Assembly: GCF_023016805.1 (NCBI RefSeq) | Contig: NZ_JALKCH010000009.1 | Location: 62,001 to 126,000, forward strand | Source of the DNA: Ancylobacter crimeensis | Lineage (GTDB): Bacteria; Pseudomonadota; Alphaproteobacteria; Rhizobiales; Xanthobacteraceae | Reading direction: 5' to 3' | Length of the DNA stretch: 64,000 nucleotides | Shown here: positions 37,684 through 48,568 of the stretch, one piece after another | How positions within the stretch are numbered: position 1 is the stretch's first letter | How the letters are laid out: each line of letters starts with the position of its first letter | Made by a program: the position numbers and the translations under genes | Notes under the pieces: model-generated | Told to the model about the DNA's origin: nothing | Database searches by the model: none | What the model saw: the letters and a program-made list of their open reading frames with translations, nothing else

Positions 37684-40600
37684 CGTGTCAGCGGCCCCAG
37701 ATCTGACGACGCTACGTCGTCTGCGACGTTGAAGGCGAGGTAGGCGGCGGGAAGATAGTGGGCGGCATCCCCAAGCGTGTTCGGATCCACCACCCGCAGC
37801 TTGGCCAGATCCAGCGTCTCGGCCAGCACCCGGTAGAGCGTGCCGACGGTCCAGTCCTGATCGGGCTGCGGCGGCACGGCGAGCAGGATGGCCTGGGGCG
37901 CCATCGCGTCGGGCGGATTGAACTGGAAGGTGAGTGCCGTGGTTTCCTCGATGGAAGGCACGACCTCCGTCCATTCGTCGATCCACAGCCCGCAGAGCGG
38001 AGCAGTTGCGTCGAGAATGCCGTCCGTGGTCTGCAACACCAGCGACAGCGCACCGAAAGCGAGCGGCTCACCAGGGAGCATCGGCAATCCGACCCAGCGC
38101 CGGCCGACGGAGAACGGCAATTGCGCCACGTGCAGGTTCAACCTTTCGCCGGTGTCCAGCGCCTCGGCGCCGCGCAGGCAAGCGCCGAGGCGGGAGAGCG
38201 GCTCGCGCACGCGCGACGCGCGCAACAGCCAGCCCTCCGCCGCCGCCGGCACACCCCGCAACAGCGCCGGAGCGTCGGCCAGCGCCGCGGCGAGTTCAGC
38301 CGCACCGGCCGCATCGCAGGTGAAGCTGGCAAGGCCCGGAAAGCCGCTGCCGAACACGGCGGTCAGGCGCTCGCGCAATTGCCGGGCCCTCGCGCGATCA
38401 TCACTTGCCGCCGGCATCTTTCGCAGATCCGCACCGCGATCGAGACGGGCCTGCACCGCTTTGGCCAGTGCCCGAGCCTGCGCAGCGAGCGCCGCGCGGG
38501 TCGAGCTATCGTCGCCGCTCGCCGAGGCCGGAACGGCGGGGCCGATGCCGAACCCCGCGCATTTCAGGATCAACTCCCGCAAGGCGTCCGAAGAAAGCCC
38601 GTCCTGAGGCTCCGACCCGATCGCGGCCAAGGCCGCCTCTGCCGCGACGATGCGCCGTTCGAGGTCGACGAGATCCGCGCCGGTCGCCGGAGCATGCTGG
38701 GGAGGCGCGATGTCTTCGGGCTCGGCAGCGCGTGCCCCGGAAAGGAGCCGCTGCGCCGTGCACGCCTGTTCCAGAATGTCGAACAGGGTCCGTTCGCCCG
38801 TTGCCAGATCGGCTGGCCGGTCATGATTGAGACCGAGTGTTCCGCCCGCCCCTATCATACGGCGCGCCGCATAAAGCACCCGCTGCTCCAGCTCGCTCGG
38901 GCCGGTCGAGCGCGCGGCGGGATCGGTCGCCACACTGCAGACAACATCCAGCGGGGAAAGGCCGAGATCGCTGAACGGCAGGGTCCGTATCGTGCTCGCG
39001 CCGGTGGCATCGGTCACCGTGATGGAACAGCGGATGTTGCGGGGATCGCCAAGCAGCCGCGATGTCCATGCATTCAGCATCGGGTCTGCGCTGGCCCGCG
39101 CCGAACTGGCAGCCGAGGGCCAGCCGGCCGCCGGCTGGACGGAACCCGACATCAGGACCAGCACGCGATGGGTGAGTGCGGTTCCGCTGCGAGGCATGTG
39201 AGCGACCTCCAGTTCGGGAGGCGCCCCGTCCCCCTGGGCAATGGCTGCCAGACTGCTCGCCAGTCGGGTCGGATTGCCGCGTGCCATCTGATAGGCGGCT
39301 TCAGCAACGAGGCCGTCGCTCAGCCCATCGATCATGTCGGCGAGCTGGTCGAGTTCACGCGCGGCCTTGTCGATATCCGCACCCGCGGCCTGCAGCTTTG
39401 CACGCACCGAGGCGTTCTGATCTCGCCACAGAGCCTGGAGGGCCAACCCGTCAACAACGTTGTTGGCAGCGATGGCCTCCAGCGGCTTGTCGGCGGGCGT
39501 CAGCCGCCCGGCCGTGAGCGGGGCAAGCTCGCGCAATGGTGCGATACAGGCGTCGAGACCCAGCTCGTGCAGGCCACGCTCGACCCGATAGCCGAGAAGC
39601 GCGCCGAGTGGCTGGCCCTGTCGCATGCCGGCCAGCAGTTGCTCGGCGTCGCGAACACGACGTGAACTCAGCCGGATCGCAAAGGGACTGTCGGGACCGG
39701 GAGAACCGTCCGCACCGAGATGAGCGTTCCGCAACAGAGCTGCGGCGCTGGCGTGGGTCAGAGACGGCGCATGGATGAAGCCGCTATCGTCCGGAGCCAT
39801 AAAGACGGGATCGGTCATGCCGGGCGGTGGCTGCGGAACCGGCTGGAGCGCCGGCGCGGGATGAACGTTCTCAATCCAGCCATAAGCACCCACATAGATA
39901 CCCTCGGGCGCAGCGGCGCGCATGGCCCGCAGACGCTGGGTGGCGAAACTCGTGATCCAGGCATCGAGGCGGTTCGCCGCGAGATCCAGCCCGCCCAAAA
40001 GCAGAAGTTGCAATCGCTCCACATCGAGGGTCTGGAGCTGGGCAAGCGCGCCGCGATATTCCCCGAGGCTCGCCAATGCCTCGTTGTCGAAGCTGGTCTG
40101 CGCTTCCAGGAAGGCGCCGATGGTTTGCGGCGCCGTTGCCGACGGGATCATGCCCAGTTGGCGGCGGAAGCTGGGTGTCGGCTCGGCACCGGTCACGAGG
40201 TCGATCAATTCGGCGTCCCGCAACAGCGCACCCAGATCCGCGCCAGGGGCGCTCGCCGCCAGCCGGGCGGCCGCCTGCGCTGTCTCGCGTAGCAGCCCGT
40301 GTCGCAGAACCGTCTGCAGAAGAGTGCCCTGAGGCGTCGTTGCCGCGGGATCCGGGCGCTGGCCGATGACCGCGTCGAGAGTCGGTGCGGCCAGGAGCGC
40401 AGTGATGTAGTTGGGCGTGAGCGGGACATCGGCGGCGATCGGACCATCCTGCACGAGCGGCGCGTTGACCGGCCAGGTGAGTTCGGCATAGGCGACATGA
40501 CCGAGGCGCGCCTGGTCCGGCAGGCCGAGCCGACCGGGCAAGGCCCCCGTGATCTCGTCCTGTGCCTGGATGAATCCGGCAGCCTGCAGATCCTCGCCGA

Positions 40601-42167
40601 GGAATGCGCGCAGGTGCTGGAGATAGTGGCGTCCCAGCAGGGCACGTGTTCGCACCCCCGCGGACACGCCGTCCATCTGCATCATGTCGGCGAGATCGGC
40701 GTCCGGATCCGGGGGCGAGGTACGGGCACCGAGCCGCGGCACCTGCCCCAGCTGCGGCCGCCAGACCCGGTCGCGCAGCTTCACCAGAAGGTCGCGAAGC
40801 TGCAGGTTCCGCGCAAAGGCCGCGGTCTCATCCGCCTTTGCCTGCAACAGATCGAGCGAGGTGACGGGCAACAATCCATAGGGTTGACGCCCTGCGCGCA
40901 GCGGGGCCAGCGGCCCGAACGCACGCACGTGATCGATGAAGTACCGCCGCACCCAATCGACCGTGTCCGGCGTCAGGCCCGTGCCCTCGAACCCGATCAT
41001 ATTGTCGAGGAAATAACCCCAGGTCGTCGGCCACAGCGCGGCGCCGAGATTGCGATTGTCCGCCTCATGACATTCGTCGGCCTGACCGAGATAGCCGAGC
41101 GTGGGAGCGACGCGGCCTGCCGGCAAACCCAATGCGAGACCGAGCTGTCGCGCGTTCGTGTCCTTGCCCAGCATCGACGGATCGGGAGCGATCTCCCGCA
41201 TGAAACTGCGTTCCTGGCCGGGATCGGATGCGGCATAGGCAGTACGGCCGTCGGCGGTGTTGTTGGTGACTGCACCGAGGCGCAGGAATTCCAGACCATC
41301 GGTGTAATGATGTGCGTCGAGAAGGTCGGCCAGCATGACCGAGCTCGCCGCCGCATCCGCCTCGGCCGTGCCGAACACCATGAGGCTGTCGAACCCATCC
41401 GCGCCGATCGTCGCGGGCAAGGCGACGCGGACGCCCATGCCCTTGGCCTCGGCCGTCTCGAAATCCACCATCCAGCGCATGCCCTCATCGACCGGAGCCT
41501 GCTGACCGTCGGCCGGAACCGCTCCCTTCGGATCCGGTCCGACCGCCAAGGGAGACGGGATGGGGCTTCCCTGCGCGGCAAGCACCGGGATGCCTCCGGC
41601 CTGCAGCACAACGATCCATCGCGCGGGCAGCAGACGAGCAGCCGGGGCACTCCTCCAGGCGGAAGTCTGCTCAGATGGCTCGGTCATCACATCCGGGAAG
41701 GCCGGGGGGGCCTCGAATGGGTGATCGGGAGCCATCGGCGCGGACGGCCGGTCGCCCGGATTGGTCGGCCGCAATGCGCGCACGATAAAGGCCGCCCGCG
41801 CCGGCCCGTATTGTTGGGCCAACTGCCGCCACGCGGCTTTGCGCGTCGGCAGATCGTTGCCGGCCCGCCAATCGGCTTCCCAGTAGTGGATGCCCCACTC
41901 CCGCTCGGCGGCCAGCAGCTTCGGCTCGTAGCTGTCGAGATGGATCTTGTCCGGATAAATGCGCACCCGCAGCTCGCGCGACCCGTCAGCCAGGGTGAAG
42001 AACCGCGTCTCGAGCCGGACCGGCAGGAGTGCAAGCGGCCGGTCGGACGCGCAGAGCTTCTGGCTGAGGTCCGGCGATGGAGGAGCATTTGGGGACGACG
42101 AGGCCGCTCCGGGGTCGAAAATCCTCGTTGGCAGGTCCGTGGTGGTGCGGAAGGGCGGGCGGCTCAT
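37680..42167 (-). CDS. giant protein of unknown function (1495 aa)
   Basis: No characterised family is recognised. Near the N-terminus is LALLPVRLETRFFTLADGSR followed by LRVRIYPDKIHLDSYEPKLL, and a conserved-looking block GRQPYGLLPVTSLDLL occurs around residue 430. The rest is a mix of Ala-rich helices and beta segments. No signal peptide and no membrane helices are visible, so a large soluble or assembled protein is likely. ATG 42167 is chosen because it forms an ATGA overlap with the upstream stop; the open frame runs to 42734, but that part is a shadow of the neighbour. Confidence 0.75.
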   Translation of the reverse strand: MSRPPFRTTTDLPTRIFDPGAASSSPNAPPSPDLSQKLCASDRPLALLPVRLETRFFTLADGSRELRVRIYPDKIHLDSYEPKLLAAEREWGIHYWEADWRAGNDLPTRKAAWRQLAQQYGPARAAFIVRALRPTNPGDRPSAPMAPDHPFEAPPAFPDVMTEPSEQTSAWRSAPAARLLPARWIVVLQAGGIPVLAAQGSPIPSPLAVGPDPKGAVPADGQQAPVDEGMRWMVDFETAEAKGMGVRVALPATIGADGFDSLMVFGTAEADAAASSVMLADLLDAHHYTDGLEFLRLGAVTNNTADGRTAYAASDPGQERSFMREIAPDPSMLGKDTNARQLGLALGLPAGRVAPTLGYLGQADECHEADNRNLGAALWPTTWGYFLDNMIGFEGTGLTPDTVDWVRRYFIDHVRAFGPLAPLRAGRQPYGLLPVTSLDLLQAKADETAAFARNLQLRDLLVKLRDRVWRPQLGQVPRLGARTSPPDPDADLADMMQMDGVSAGVRTRALLGRHYLQHLRAFLGEDLQAAGFIQAQDEITGALPGRLGLPDQARLGHVAYAELTWPVNAPLVQDGPIAADVPLTPNYITALLAAPTLDAVIGQRPDPAATTPQGTLLQTVLRHGLLRETAQAAARLAASAPGADLGALLRDAELIDLVTGAEPTPSFRRQLGMIPSATAPQTIGAFLEAQTSFDNEALASLGEYRGALAQLQTLDVERLQLLLLGGLDLAANRLDAWITSFATQRLRAMRAAAPEGIYVGAYGWIENVHPAPALQPVPQPPPGMTDPVFMAPDDSGFIHAPSLTHASAAALLRNAHLGADGSPGPDSPFAIRLSSRRVRDAEQLLAGMRQGQPLGALLGYRVERGLHELGLDACIAPLRELAPLTAGRLTPADKPLEAIAANNVVDGLALQALWRDQNASVRAKLQAAGADIDKAARELDQLADMIDGLSDGLVAEAAYQMARGNPTRLASSLAAIAQGDGAPPELEVAHMPRSGTALTHRVLVLMSGSVQPAAGWPSAASSARASADPMLNAWTSRLLGDPRNIRCSITVTDATGASTIRTLPFSDLGLSPLDVVCSVATDPAARSTGPSELEQRVLYAARRMIGAGGTLGLNHDRPADLATGERTLFDILEQACTAQRLLSGARAAEPEDIAPPQHAPATGADLVDLERRIVAAEAALAAIGSEPQDGLSSDALRELILKCAGFGIGPAVPASASGDDSSTRAALAAQARALAKAVQARLDRGADLRKMPAASDDRARARQLRERLTAVFGSGFPGLASFTCDAAGAAELAAALADAPALLRGVPAAAEGWLLRASRVREPLSRLGACLRGAEALDTGERLNLHVAQLPFSVGRRWVGLPMLPGEPLAFGALSLVLQTTDGILDATAPLCGLWIDEWTEVVPSIEETTALTFQFNPPDAMAPQAILLAVPPQPDQDWTVGTLYRVLAETLDLAKLRVVDPNTLGDAAHYLPAAYLAFNVADDVASSDLGPLTR

Positions 42168-45001
42168 AGCGGTGGCCTCGCCGGTGGCGTCAGGCGCGAG
42201 CCATGGATGGCGACGCGCGCGGGAAGCCGGCGGGTGATTCCGGCCATATGTGCCCCGTTCCGGCCCCAGCTCAGGCCGCGCAACGCGGTTCCGTCCGGTG
42301 CATTCCCAAGAGCCGAGATTCGTCCCGCAGGAGCCCCGGCATCGAGACCGAACCGTGGCTCGGTGGGATGCTCCTGGATGATGACGTAGCAACCCTCGGA
42401 GCCGTCGGCGCCGGTAACCGCCGCCGCCGGCAGATTGAAGCCGAAAAAGGCCACGTCCGGCAGCATCGAGCCGGTGAAGATCGGATAGATTTCGTCGGCG
42501 GGCGCTTCGCTGATCTCGCGGCCACGCGCCGTGCGTATCGCGCGGGCCGCGTAAATGACGGCGTTGGGATATCGCTGCAGGAGCGCGCTTCTGACCAGCA
42601 TGACGAACCGGTCCGCATCGGTGGCCGGCACGGCTGGCGAGTGGCCCAAAGCATTGTCGCCCCATGTGATGAGCGGAGCGATGTCGGCGTGGCCCGGACC
42701 GGCGCCGCGCACGTCCCAGAATTGATCGAAGCACGTCGCGCGTTGGTCCGTAGGAAAGCCGCGCCAGAGCAGTTCGCCGTTCATCTCCCCGTTCAACCCG
42801 ACCATGTAGGCCTCGACGAAGGGCCGGTTGGTCTTGAGGCCGAGCACCGTATCCGGCGGAACGGCATCGAGCCCCGGGAGCAACAGGTCCTGCGACAAGT
42901 CGCGCAGCGGCTCGTACATGGGCTGGGGAAAGCGCGGCGCAGCCATCACAATGTCGAGTCCCACATGCATGCTCGCCGGAGTGTCAGCAGGCGTGGTGGC
43001 GGCGGGGCCGGAGGCGATCACGGCCTTCGCCAGAGCCGTGAGGGTGACACGCGGGTCAAGGTGACCAAGCACCGCCGCCCGGACGCCGTCGACGTCCAAT
43101 GGCGCCGGAGGCCCGACCATGATCGCCATCCGGCCCGGGTTCAGGCGCGTCAGATGGGCGACGGCGGCCTGACGAAACGCCTTGGCACTCTCGCTGTCGG
43201 CGAATGGTGGCTGGTGGGGAAGCCGCGGCGGCGGAGCCACCACCCGCACCGGTTGCCCCTCCGCGACAACGGCGAACAATGGCCTTGGCGCTGTCGCCGC
43301 GACGAGGTCGGCGGTCACCTCGGCATAGCCGCGGATGCCGGGCGATCCGCCGATCCGGGCGAGAACCGCCCGGATGGTCGCAGGCCCCGTCGCGGGCGGC
43401 GGCGGCAGAACGACCAGCCCGTGGTTAAGGATGCTGATCCAGTTGCCCCCGGCCACGCGGGCGACCGCCTCCGAAGCCACCCGACGGGTCATCGGCCCGC
43501 GCCCCCGGCCAATCCGTCGCATGGCGACGCTCACGGCCGCAAAGGGCGCCGCCGATCGCGTCATCTGGGCGATGAGGGTACGCGGCTGCGGATCGGTGCC
43601 GAGAGGGGCGCGGATCCGTCCGAACACCGGTGCTGCAAAGCGCAACACGGCGTCCATCTGCAAGGGCTTCAGATGGCGGGCGTGGACGTTCGACCCGACC
43701 GCAAGGCTGAGCTGCAGCAGCCGCAGGCGCTGGTTCGCCGCGCGCAGGTCGGCCGCCTGCTGCCAGGCTGACGCCATGAGGGCTTCCTGATGCTCCTGCA
43801 CCACGCGCACCCCGAGCGCCGCGATACTACGCCAGCGTGGGTCGAGATTCAGCGTATCGAACCAGACGCTCGCACTCGGTGTCGCGATCGTGCGGGCCGC
43901 GTACCAGCGGCCATAGAGCGGCGGTGCCAGCAACGGATCGGCAGCCGGATCGGCGGCCTCCAGCCGGCCGGGCGCATTGACGATCGTCGCGAGCGCCGTC
44001 TGGAAGGGTGGGGCAATATCGGGTGGCAAGGGAGGCGGGGCGTCTGGAGCATCCACCGGCTGCAGGGCCCCCGGTACGTCCACCAGGACTGACATCGGAA
44101 AACCGGCGGGCAGGGCAAATCCGGGATGGGCGATCTCCACGGCCCGCATGCCAAGCCCATCAGGCGGCAACCGAGGGATCAGGCGCCTGGCCAGGGCTTC
44201 GAAGTCTCCTTCCGCGCCAGTACGGAAACTCCATGAGTGGTAAACCGGCAGCACGACGTCCGTCGGCGGTTGAGGAGTGAGCGACCACGCCGGGGCAAGA
44301 CTTCCATTCGCGGCCGTCAGATCGGAGCTGGTCACGGGCAGGCCGAGGCCGGCCTTGCGACCGACCTCGAAGGTGGGAACGACACAGGCGAAATAGTCCG
44401 TGTTGGCCTGCAACCGGCGCGAGCAGAGCAGTCGGGAGAGCGAGAGTTCCGAACCGCCATTCAGGGCCCCGCTGACCGCCTCTCGCGTGCTCGCGCCCGT
44501 CGCTGCTTGAGCATGCGCCCAGGCCCAGGCATCCGCGAGATCCGGCAGTTCATCCGCGGGAGAAGCCGTTCCGCCGATGTGCAATTCGGGCAACGGCCCG
44601 GTGCCCGGAGGTGTCAGGCTCACGCCGTCGCGGCGCATCACTACGACGAGACAGAGCCACGGCCGCAACCGCGAGCGATCGCCTGGCTTCAGGGGCGTGA
44701 ACAGCCAGGGAAAATCCGGACGGTCGAATTCGACGCTGGCGAAGTGGTTGGGTTCGAAATCCGTGCTGTAGGGTCGCGGCTCCATCCGGATCACCTGATG
44801 GACGTCGATGCCCGTTACATCAGCCGGCCCTCTCAGTTGCGAAACCACTGTCAAAGGCGGTTCGGCGTTGAGGGTGAGGGTGAATTCCACACTCGCCATA
44901 CCGGCCTGAGCGGCACCGAGATTATCTGCAGTGGAAAGGCCGGCTGCTACGCCCTGTCGTACCCAAGGAAGGAAGCTGAGGTTGGCTTGCGTGTCCGGCA
45001 C
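42164..45001 (-). CDS. large protein of unknown function (945 aa)
   Basis: No characterised family is recognised. Features seen are a helical stretch around residues 400-440 (RVVQEHQEALMASAWQQAAD then LRAANQRLRLLQ) and a block near residue 800, FVMLVRSALLQRYPNAVIYA. Pro/Ala-rich linkers separate the blocks. There is no signal peptide. Translation starts at GTG 45001 with an unusually strong GAGGAGAGGAGG site upstream, 15 bases after the stop of the 1183-residue gene. It overlaps the 1495-residue gene by 4 bases. Confidence 0.75.
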   Translation of the reverse strand: MPDTQANLSFLPWVRQGVAAGLSTADNLGAAQAGMASVEFTLTLNAEPPLTVVSQLRGPADVTGIDVHQVIRMEPRPYSTDFEPNHFASVEFDRPDFPWLFTPLKPGDRSRLRPWLCLVVVMRRDGVSLTPPGTGPLPELHIGGTASPADELPDLADAWAWAHAQAATGASTREAVSGALNGGSELSLSRLLCSRRLQANTDYFACVVPTFEVGRKAGLGLPVTSSDLTAANGSLAPAWSLTPQPPTDVVLPVYHSWSFRTGAEGDFEALARRLIPRLPPDGLGMRAVEIAHPGFALPAGFPMSVLVDVPGALQPVDAPDAPPPLPPDIAPPFQTALATIVNAPGRLEAADPAADPLLAPPLYGRWYAARTIATPSASVWFDTLNLDPRWRSIAALGVRVVQEHQEALMASAWQQAADLRAANQRLRLLQLSLAVGSNVHARHLKPLQMDAVLRFAAPVFGRIRAPLGTDPQPRTLIAQMTRSAAPFAAVSVAMRRIGRGRGPMTRRVASEAVARVAGGNWISILNHGLVVLPPPPATGPATIRAVLARIGGSPGIRGYAEVTADLVAATAPRPLFAVVAEGQPVRVVAPPPRLPHQPPFADSESAKAFRQAAVAHLTRLNPGRMAIMVGPPAPLDVDGVRAAVLGHLDPRVTLTALAKAVIASGPAATTPADTPASMHVGLDIVMAAPRFPQPMYEPLRDLSQDLLLPGLDAVPPDTVLGLKTNRPFVEAYMVGLNGEMNGELLWRGFPTDQRATCFDQFWDVRGAGPGHADIAPLITWGDNALGHSPAVPATDADRFVMLVRSALLQRYPNAVIYAARAIRTARGREISEAPADEIYPIFTGSMLPDVAFFGFNLPAAAVTGADGSEGCYVIIQEHPTEPRFGLDAGAPAGRISALGNAPDGTALRGLSWGRNGAHMAGITRRLPARVAIHGSRLTPPARPPL

Positions 45002-45016
45002 GTCGCCCTCCTCTCC

Positions 45017-48000
45017 TCAGGCCGCCAGCTCGTAGTCGGGCGTCAGCTGCCACATCGCGCGCCCGACATTGAGTTTCGCGACCTCGCCGCGCAATTCGGT
45101 CCACGTCCGATCCGGGGCGACGGGATGCGCCTCGCCGTCGGCAAGAGGAACCACCGTCCAGTGCACCAACAGCACCGTTACGGCCGGCCCAGCGCCTTCA
45201 TTAGCGAAGCGTGCCCGTCCGGTACGGCGCGGTGCGGCTCGACCGGCCGCACCGCTCATGGCCAGGCTCGCCAGCCGATCCGGACTCAGCGCATACGGAA
45301 GACGGTCGGGCAGGGGCGGGGCGGCCTCATCGTCAAATGTGACGGTGTCGTAGGTCAGCGGTCCGCCGACGATCTCGTTGGCATCGAAGGTGACAGCGTC
45401 ACCGAATACAACGCCCGCCTGCATCATCTCGTAGGAAGGCGCGGCGAGCTTCTCGTCATCGCTCATGGCAAAGAACTGCGCCGGCGAGAACTGGTCCATG
45501 ACAGGTTGCAGATCCTGAGGATCGCCATTGATGGCCCCGGCGAGCTGGAAGTTCCGTGCGCCTGCGACCGGCACCCCGCCGAACAGATCGATGTCGCGTC
45601 CGGCATTCAGCGGGACCGTCAGCTGGCGCATGACCAGCCGGCCGCCCGGATCAAGCGTCAGTCCGTCGGCGGACGCCTTCCGTAGCGCCACGCCATGAGC
45701 CCCCTGACCGCCTTCGGTGGCCCAGCTTTCGGCCGCGACCAACACCCGCTTGAGCTCGGAGATGACGTCGATGGCCGCGGAAAGCAATGGCAGATCGCCG
45801 GCGACGAGCGTCTGGTCGATGCGAATGGTGAAGTCGCACCAGAAGATCTCGAACGAGGCCTTGCCGCTCATCAGCAGCGGCAGCGGACCCTCCAGCGTGC
45901 CGTCGACCGAGAGCTTGAAGAGGTTGGTAGAGCCATGCTTCAGCTGCACCGAGGCGTGGAAGTCGGCGATGAAGTGGATGGGAACCAGCTGGATCAGCAC
46001 GTCGAAACCCACATCGCCTTCGATGCTGAAGCCATACGCCGCCGCATAAAGCGAGGCACACGCGCCGAACTGCACCGTATTGGCGGTGACCGCGAAATAG
46101 GCCTCGCAGGTCAGCCGCGGATTGTCTCCCGAACTGAGGGCGATGGTGATCCTCGGCAGGTCCGGCAGTCCTTCCGGCGGCGCGAAACGCTGGTTGAGGC
46201 CACCGATCGCCATCACGAAACTGGACCCGGGGCCGGCTTTCAGCCGAGCGCGCAACGCCATGCTGCCGGTGAGGGGGAACCGGTGGGCGAGACGGGAATC
46301 CACCAGCACGGCGTCAATGGAGACCGTGCCCTCGTCGAAGTCGAGCACCCCTACAGCATCGAGATTCAGTCGCACCAGATCATTGTCGGCCTCGGGCAGC
46401 AGGCAGCTGATGCGACCGAGCGCCAGAAGGCGGGTGCGCGCACCCACCTCCAGGACGAGCGCGAGACTGGCCGTCACGAGGGTCGGCGTCGGCCAGCCAA
46501 TCTGCACCAGCAGCCCAAGAAGATAGTGGCCGCGCTGGAACGGGAAGGCTGCCGACAGCGCCGCCACCACGGCGGGGCCATTCGCCGCCGGATCACGAGG
46601 GAACAGCAGCGCCGCCAGCGTGTCGGCCGCCAGACCCTGACGGATCGCTGCCTCGTCGAAGGTACGGTGCACACCAAGCATGCCCCCCACGCCCGTGAGC
46701 TTGAAACCCATCCCAAGCTGGACCGGAGTGAACCCCTCGACGGTAACGAAGACGAGGAGCGAGAATCCGGGGGCGCCATCGGGTGCGGATGTGGTGATGA
46801 GGCCGAACGCCTTCAGCGTCAGCCGGCCCTGCAGGGAGAGCCGCAGGTCGCCGAAATAAAGCGATTGCGCCTCGTCGTGGAACAGGAAGCCGCCGCCGGT
46901 CACGAGACCCGCCGCATCGATGTCGAGCCCTACGCCGGCGGGCGCACGCAGGCCCGGCCTTTCGATGTGCAGCACGCCCAGATTCTTCGAGCGAGCGGGA
47001 TCCTTGAGCGACCACAGCACATCGACAGCGACGCCGGGGCCGGCGATAGCTGCGGTCACCGGGCCGAGCTTCACGCTCAGATTGACGCCGAGGCCAAAGG
47101 TGAGGCCCGAACCCGTTGCGGTGTCGGCGCTGCGGAAGTCGCGGGTGATCGACTGGATCAGCAGCGGACCGATGGACCTGCCCACCGGCACCACGCCCGA
47201 CGGCGGCGTTCCCTGCACACTGACGCCGATGTCGAGACCACCATCGCTCCAGAAGGTGAGCGCGAGGTCACACTCGACCTGCGCGCCACCCTGCGGCAGG
47301 ACTTCGCCGAGGAAACCGTCGCTCTCGCCCGAGAGCACGAGACGGGCATGTTCCGCCTTGGCGGTGAAGCCGATGCGCTGCTGCGTCGGCGAAAGGGCAA
47401 AGTCGAACTGAACCCGCAGATCGCCCACCTCGATGCGACTACCGCCGGATTCGCCGAGCTGAAATGCCGGCTCGGCGCCACGGGCTCTCGCGGCCCCGAT
47501 ATGGCCCGTCGCACCTGCACCTGCAGCGGCAGGGTCCAGCAGTTGGAGGCCGTCGGGCCCCACCACGAACACCGGCAGGTCGCCGGTCGTCGCAGCCTCC
47601 AGGTTCCAGCCGCCACGCGTCTCATTCCAGGCGAAGGCACCGGCGGCGCCGAAGATAAGGCCCGCGATCCCGCCCTCATGCTCCGTTGCCGATGCCACGA
47701 TGCTGAAGCCGATCCGGCCGATGCCGTCCGCTCCGGGGAGCATCAGGATCAGTCGAGGAAGGTTGCGGCGCAGGAACACGGCGGGATCGTCGAGCGGCGC
47801 AGGCTGCACGTCGTCGGGACCCTCGACGTCGGCGTGATCCTGGGTGTCGATATCTTCGGGTGGCGTCGCACCGGGCGATGGCGGATCGAGTGCGCGCAGA
47901 TCCTGCCGAACCCGGAGACCGATCACGTCCGCCACGTGAACGAGGAGAGGAAACAAAAGCGCTGCGGAACGGTGGGCATCGGCGGCCTGCGCCATGCCGT

Positions 48001-48568
48001 TCGGGAAATAGACCTCGCCCAACGTCGCCCACGGGTGTGACATGAGCCCGTCCAGACGCTCGAAATGGAACGTGTCGTCGGCCCAGGGCGTGCGTGTGAC
48101 CTGTCCGCCCGCCAACTCGAGCGCGGATGGTGCGGTGATTTCCAGAACCTCGATGAGCGTCAGCAGTGCTGCGATACGATGCAGGCGCGGGGCTCGCCGC
48201 CGCAGATAGACACTCACGAGGCGGTTGGCGATTTCCAGCCCGAGACTCTCGGCCTGTGCTGCCAGCGTCGGATCGGTGATCGCACGCTCTGCCGCCTGAA
48301 AGCCCGCAATGGCCTGCTCGGCGACGGCAAGTGCCTTTACCGCGCCGTCCCACGTATCGAGGGTAGCGGGATCAAGGCCCTGTAGCTGTGTGATCGCGCT
48401 CGCCACCTGAGCAAGCGCTGCCTGAAGACCCCCATCCGTGGCGAGCGCGGGCATATGTCCGAGGGCGCGCAACATCCTGGCGTAGGATGCCGTGTCACCG
48501 ACCGCGGCGAGAGGCGCCAGAAACTCTACCAACTCGTCGCGGAGCACGCTTGCCAGCGTCCCAGCCAT
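45017..48568 (-). CDS. large beta-rich protein resembling DUF6603 proteins (1183 aa)
   Basis: First gene of the minus-strand operon. About 170 N-terminal residues are helical. The rest is rich in beta strands with many Gly turns, and the block GFKLTGVGGMLGVHRTFDEA near residue 620 resembles DUF6603-type proteins. That match is from memory of the family pattern and should be tested. LSLQGRLTLKAFGLITT and YGFSIEGDVGFDVLIQLVPI are similar long amphipathic strands. No signal peptide is seen. ATG 48568 is the start; an upstream ATG at 48634 lies in AT-rich DNA and is less likely. Confidence 0.75.
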   Translation of the reverse strand: MAGTLASVLRDELVEFLAPLAAVGDTASYARMLRALGHMPALATDGGLQAALAQVASAITQLQGLDPATLDTWDGAVKALAVAEQAIAGFQAAERAITDPTLAAQAESLGLEIANRLVSVYLRRRAPRLHRIAALLTLIEVLEITAPSALELAGGQVTRTPWADDTFHFERLDGLMSHPWATLGEVYFPNGMAQAADAHRSAALLFPLLVHVADVIGLRVRQDLRALDPPSPGATPPEDIDTQDHADVEGPDDVQPAPLDDPAVFLRRNLPRLILMLPGADGIGRIGFSIVASATEHEGGIAGLIFGAAGAFAWNETRGGWNLEAATTGDLPVFVVGPDGLQLLDPAAAGAGATGHIGAARARGAEPAFQLGESGGSRIEVGDLRVQFDFALSPTQQRIGFTAKAEHARLVLSGESDGFLGEVLPQGGAQVECDLALTFWSDGGLDIGVSVQGTPPSGVVPVGRSIGPLLIQSITRDFRSADTATGSGLTFGLGVNLSVKLGPVTAAIAGPGVAVDVLWSLKDPARSKNLGVLHIERPGLRAPAGVGLDIDAAGLVTGGGFLFHDEAQSLYFGDLRLSLQGRLTLKAFGLITTSAPDGAPGFSLLVFVTVEGFTPVQLGMGFKLTGVGGMLGVHRTFDEAAIRQGLAADTLAALLFPRDPAANGPAVVAALSAAFPFQRGHYLLGLLVQIGWPTPTLVTASLALVLEVGARTRLLALGRISCLLPEADNDLVRLNLDAVGVLDFDEGTVSIDAVLVDSRLAHRFPLTGSMALRARLKAGPGSSFVMAIGGLNQRFAPPEGLPDLPRITIALSSGDNPRLTCEAYFAVTANTVQFGACASLYAAAYGFSIEGDVGFDVLIQLVPIHFIADFHASVQLKHGSTNLFKLSVDGTLEGPLPLLMSGKASFEIFWCDFTIRIDQTLVAGDLPLLSAAIDVISELKRVLVAAESWATEGGQGAHGVALRKASADGLTLDPGGRLVMRQLTVPLNAGRDIDLFGGVPVAGARNFQLAGAINGDPQDLQPVMDQFSPAQFFAMSDDEKLAAPSYEMMQAGVVFGDAVTFDANEIVGGPLTYDTVTFDDEAAPPLPDRLPYALSPDRLASLAMSGAAGRAAPRRTGRARFANEGAGPAVTVLLVHWTVVPLADGEAHPVAPDRTWTELRGEVAKLNVGRAMWQLTPDYELAA

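Noticed and set aside
40299-42389. Plus-strand open frame of 696 codons opposite the 1495-residue gene
   Set aside because: Antisense shadow with repeated Arg/Gly runs and no ribosome site; the minus-strand frame has the better composition and overlaps its neighbours by ATGA.
45695-48040. Plus-strand open frame of 781 codons opposite the DUF6603-like gene
   Set aside because: High-GC antisense frame; no family features and no ribosome binding site.
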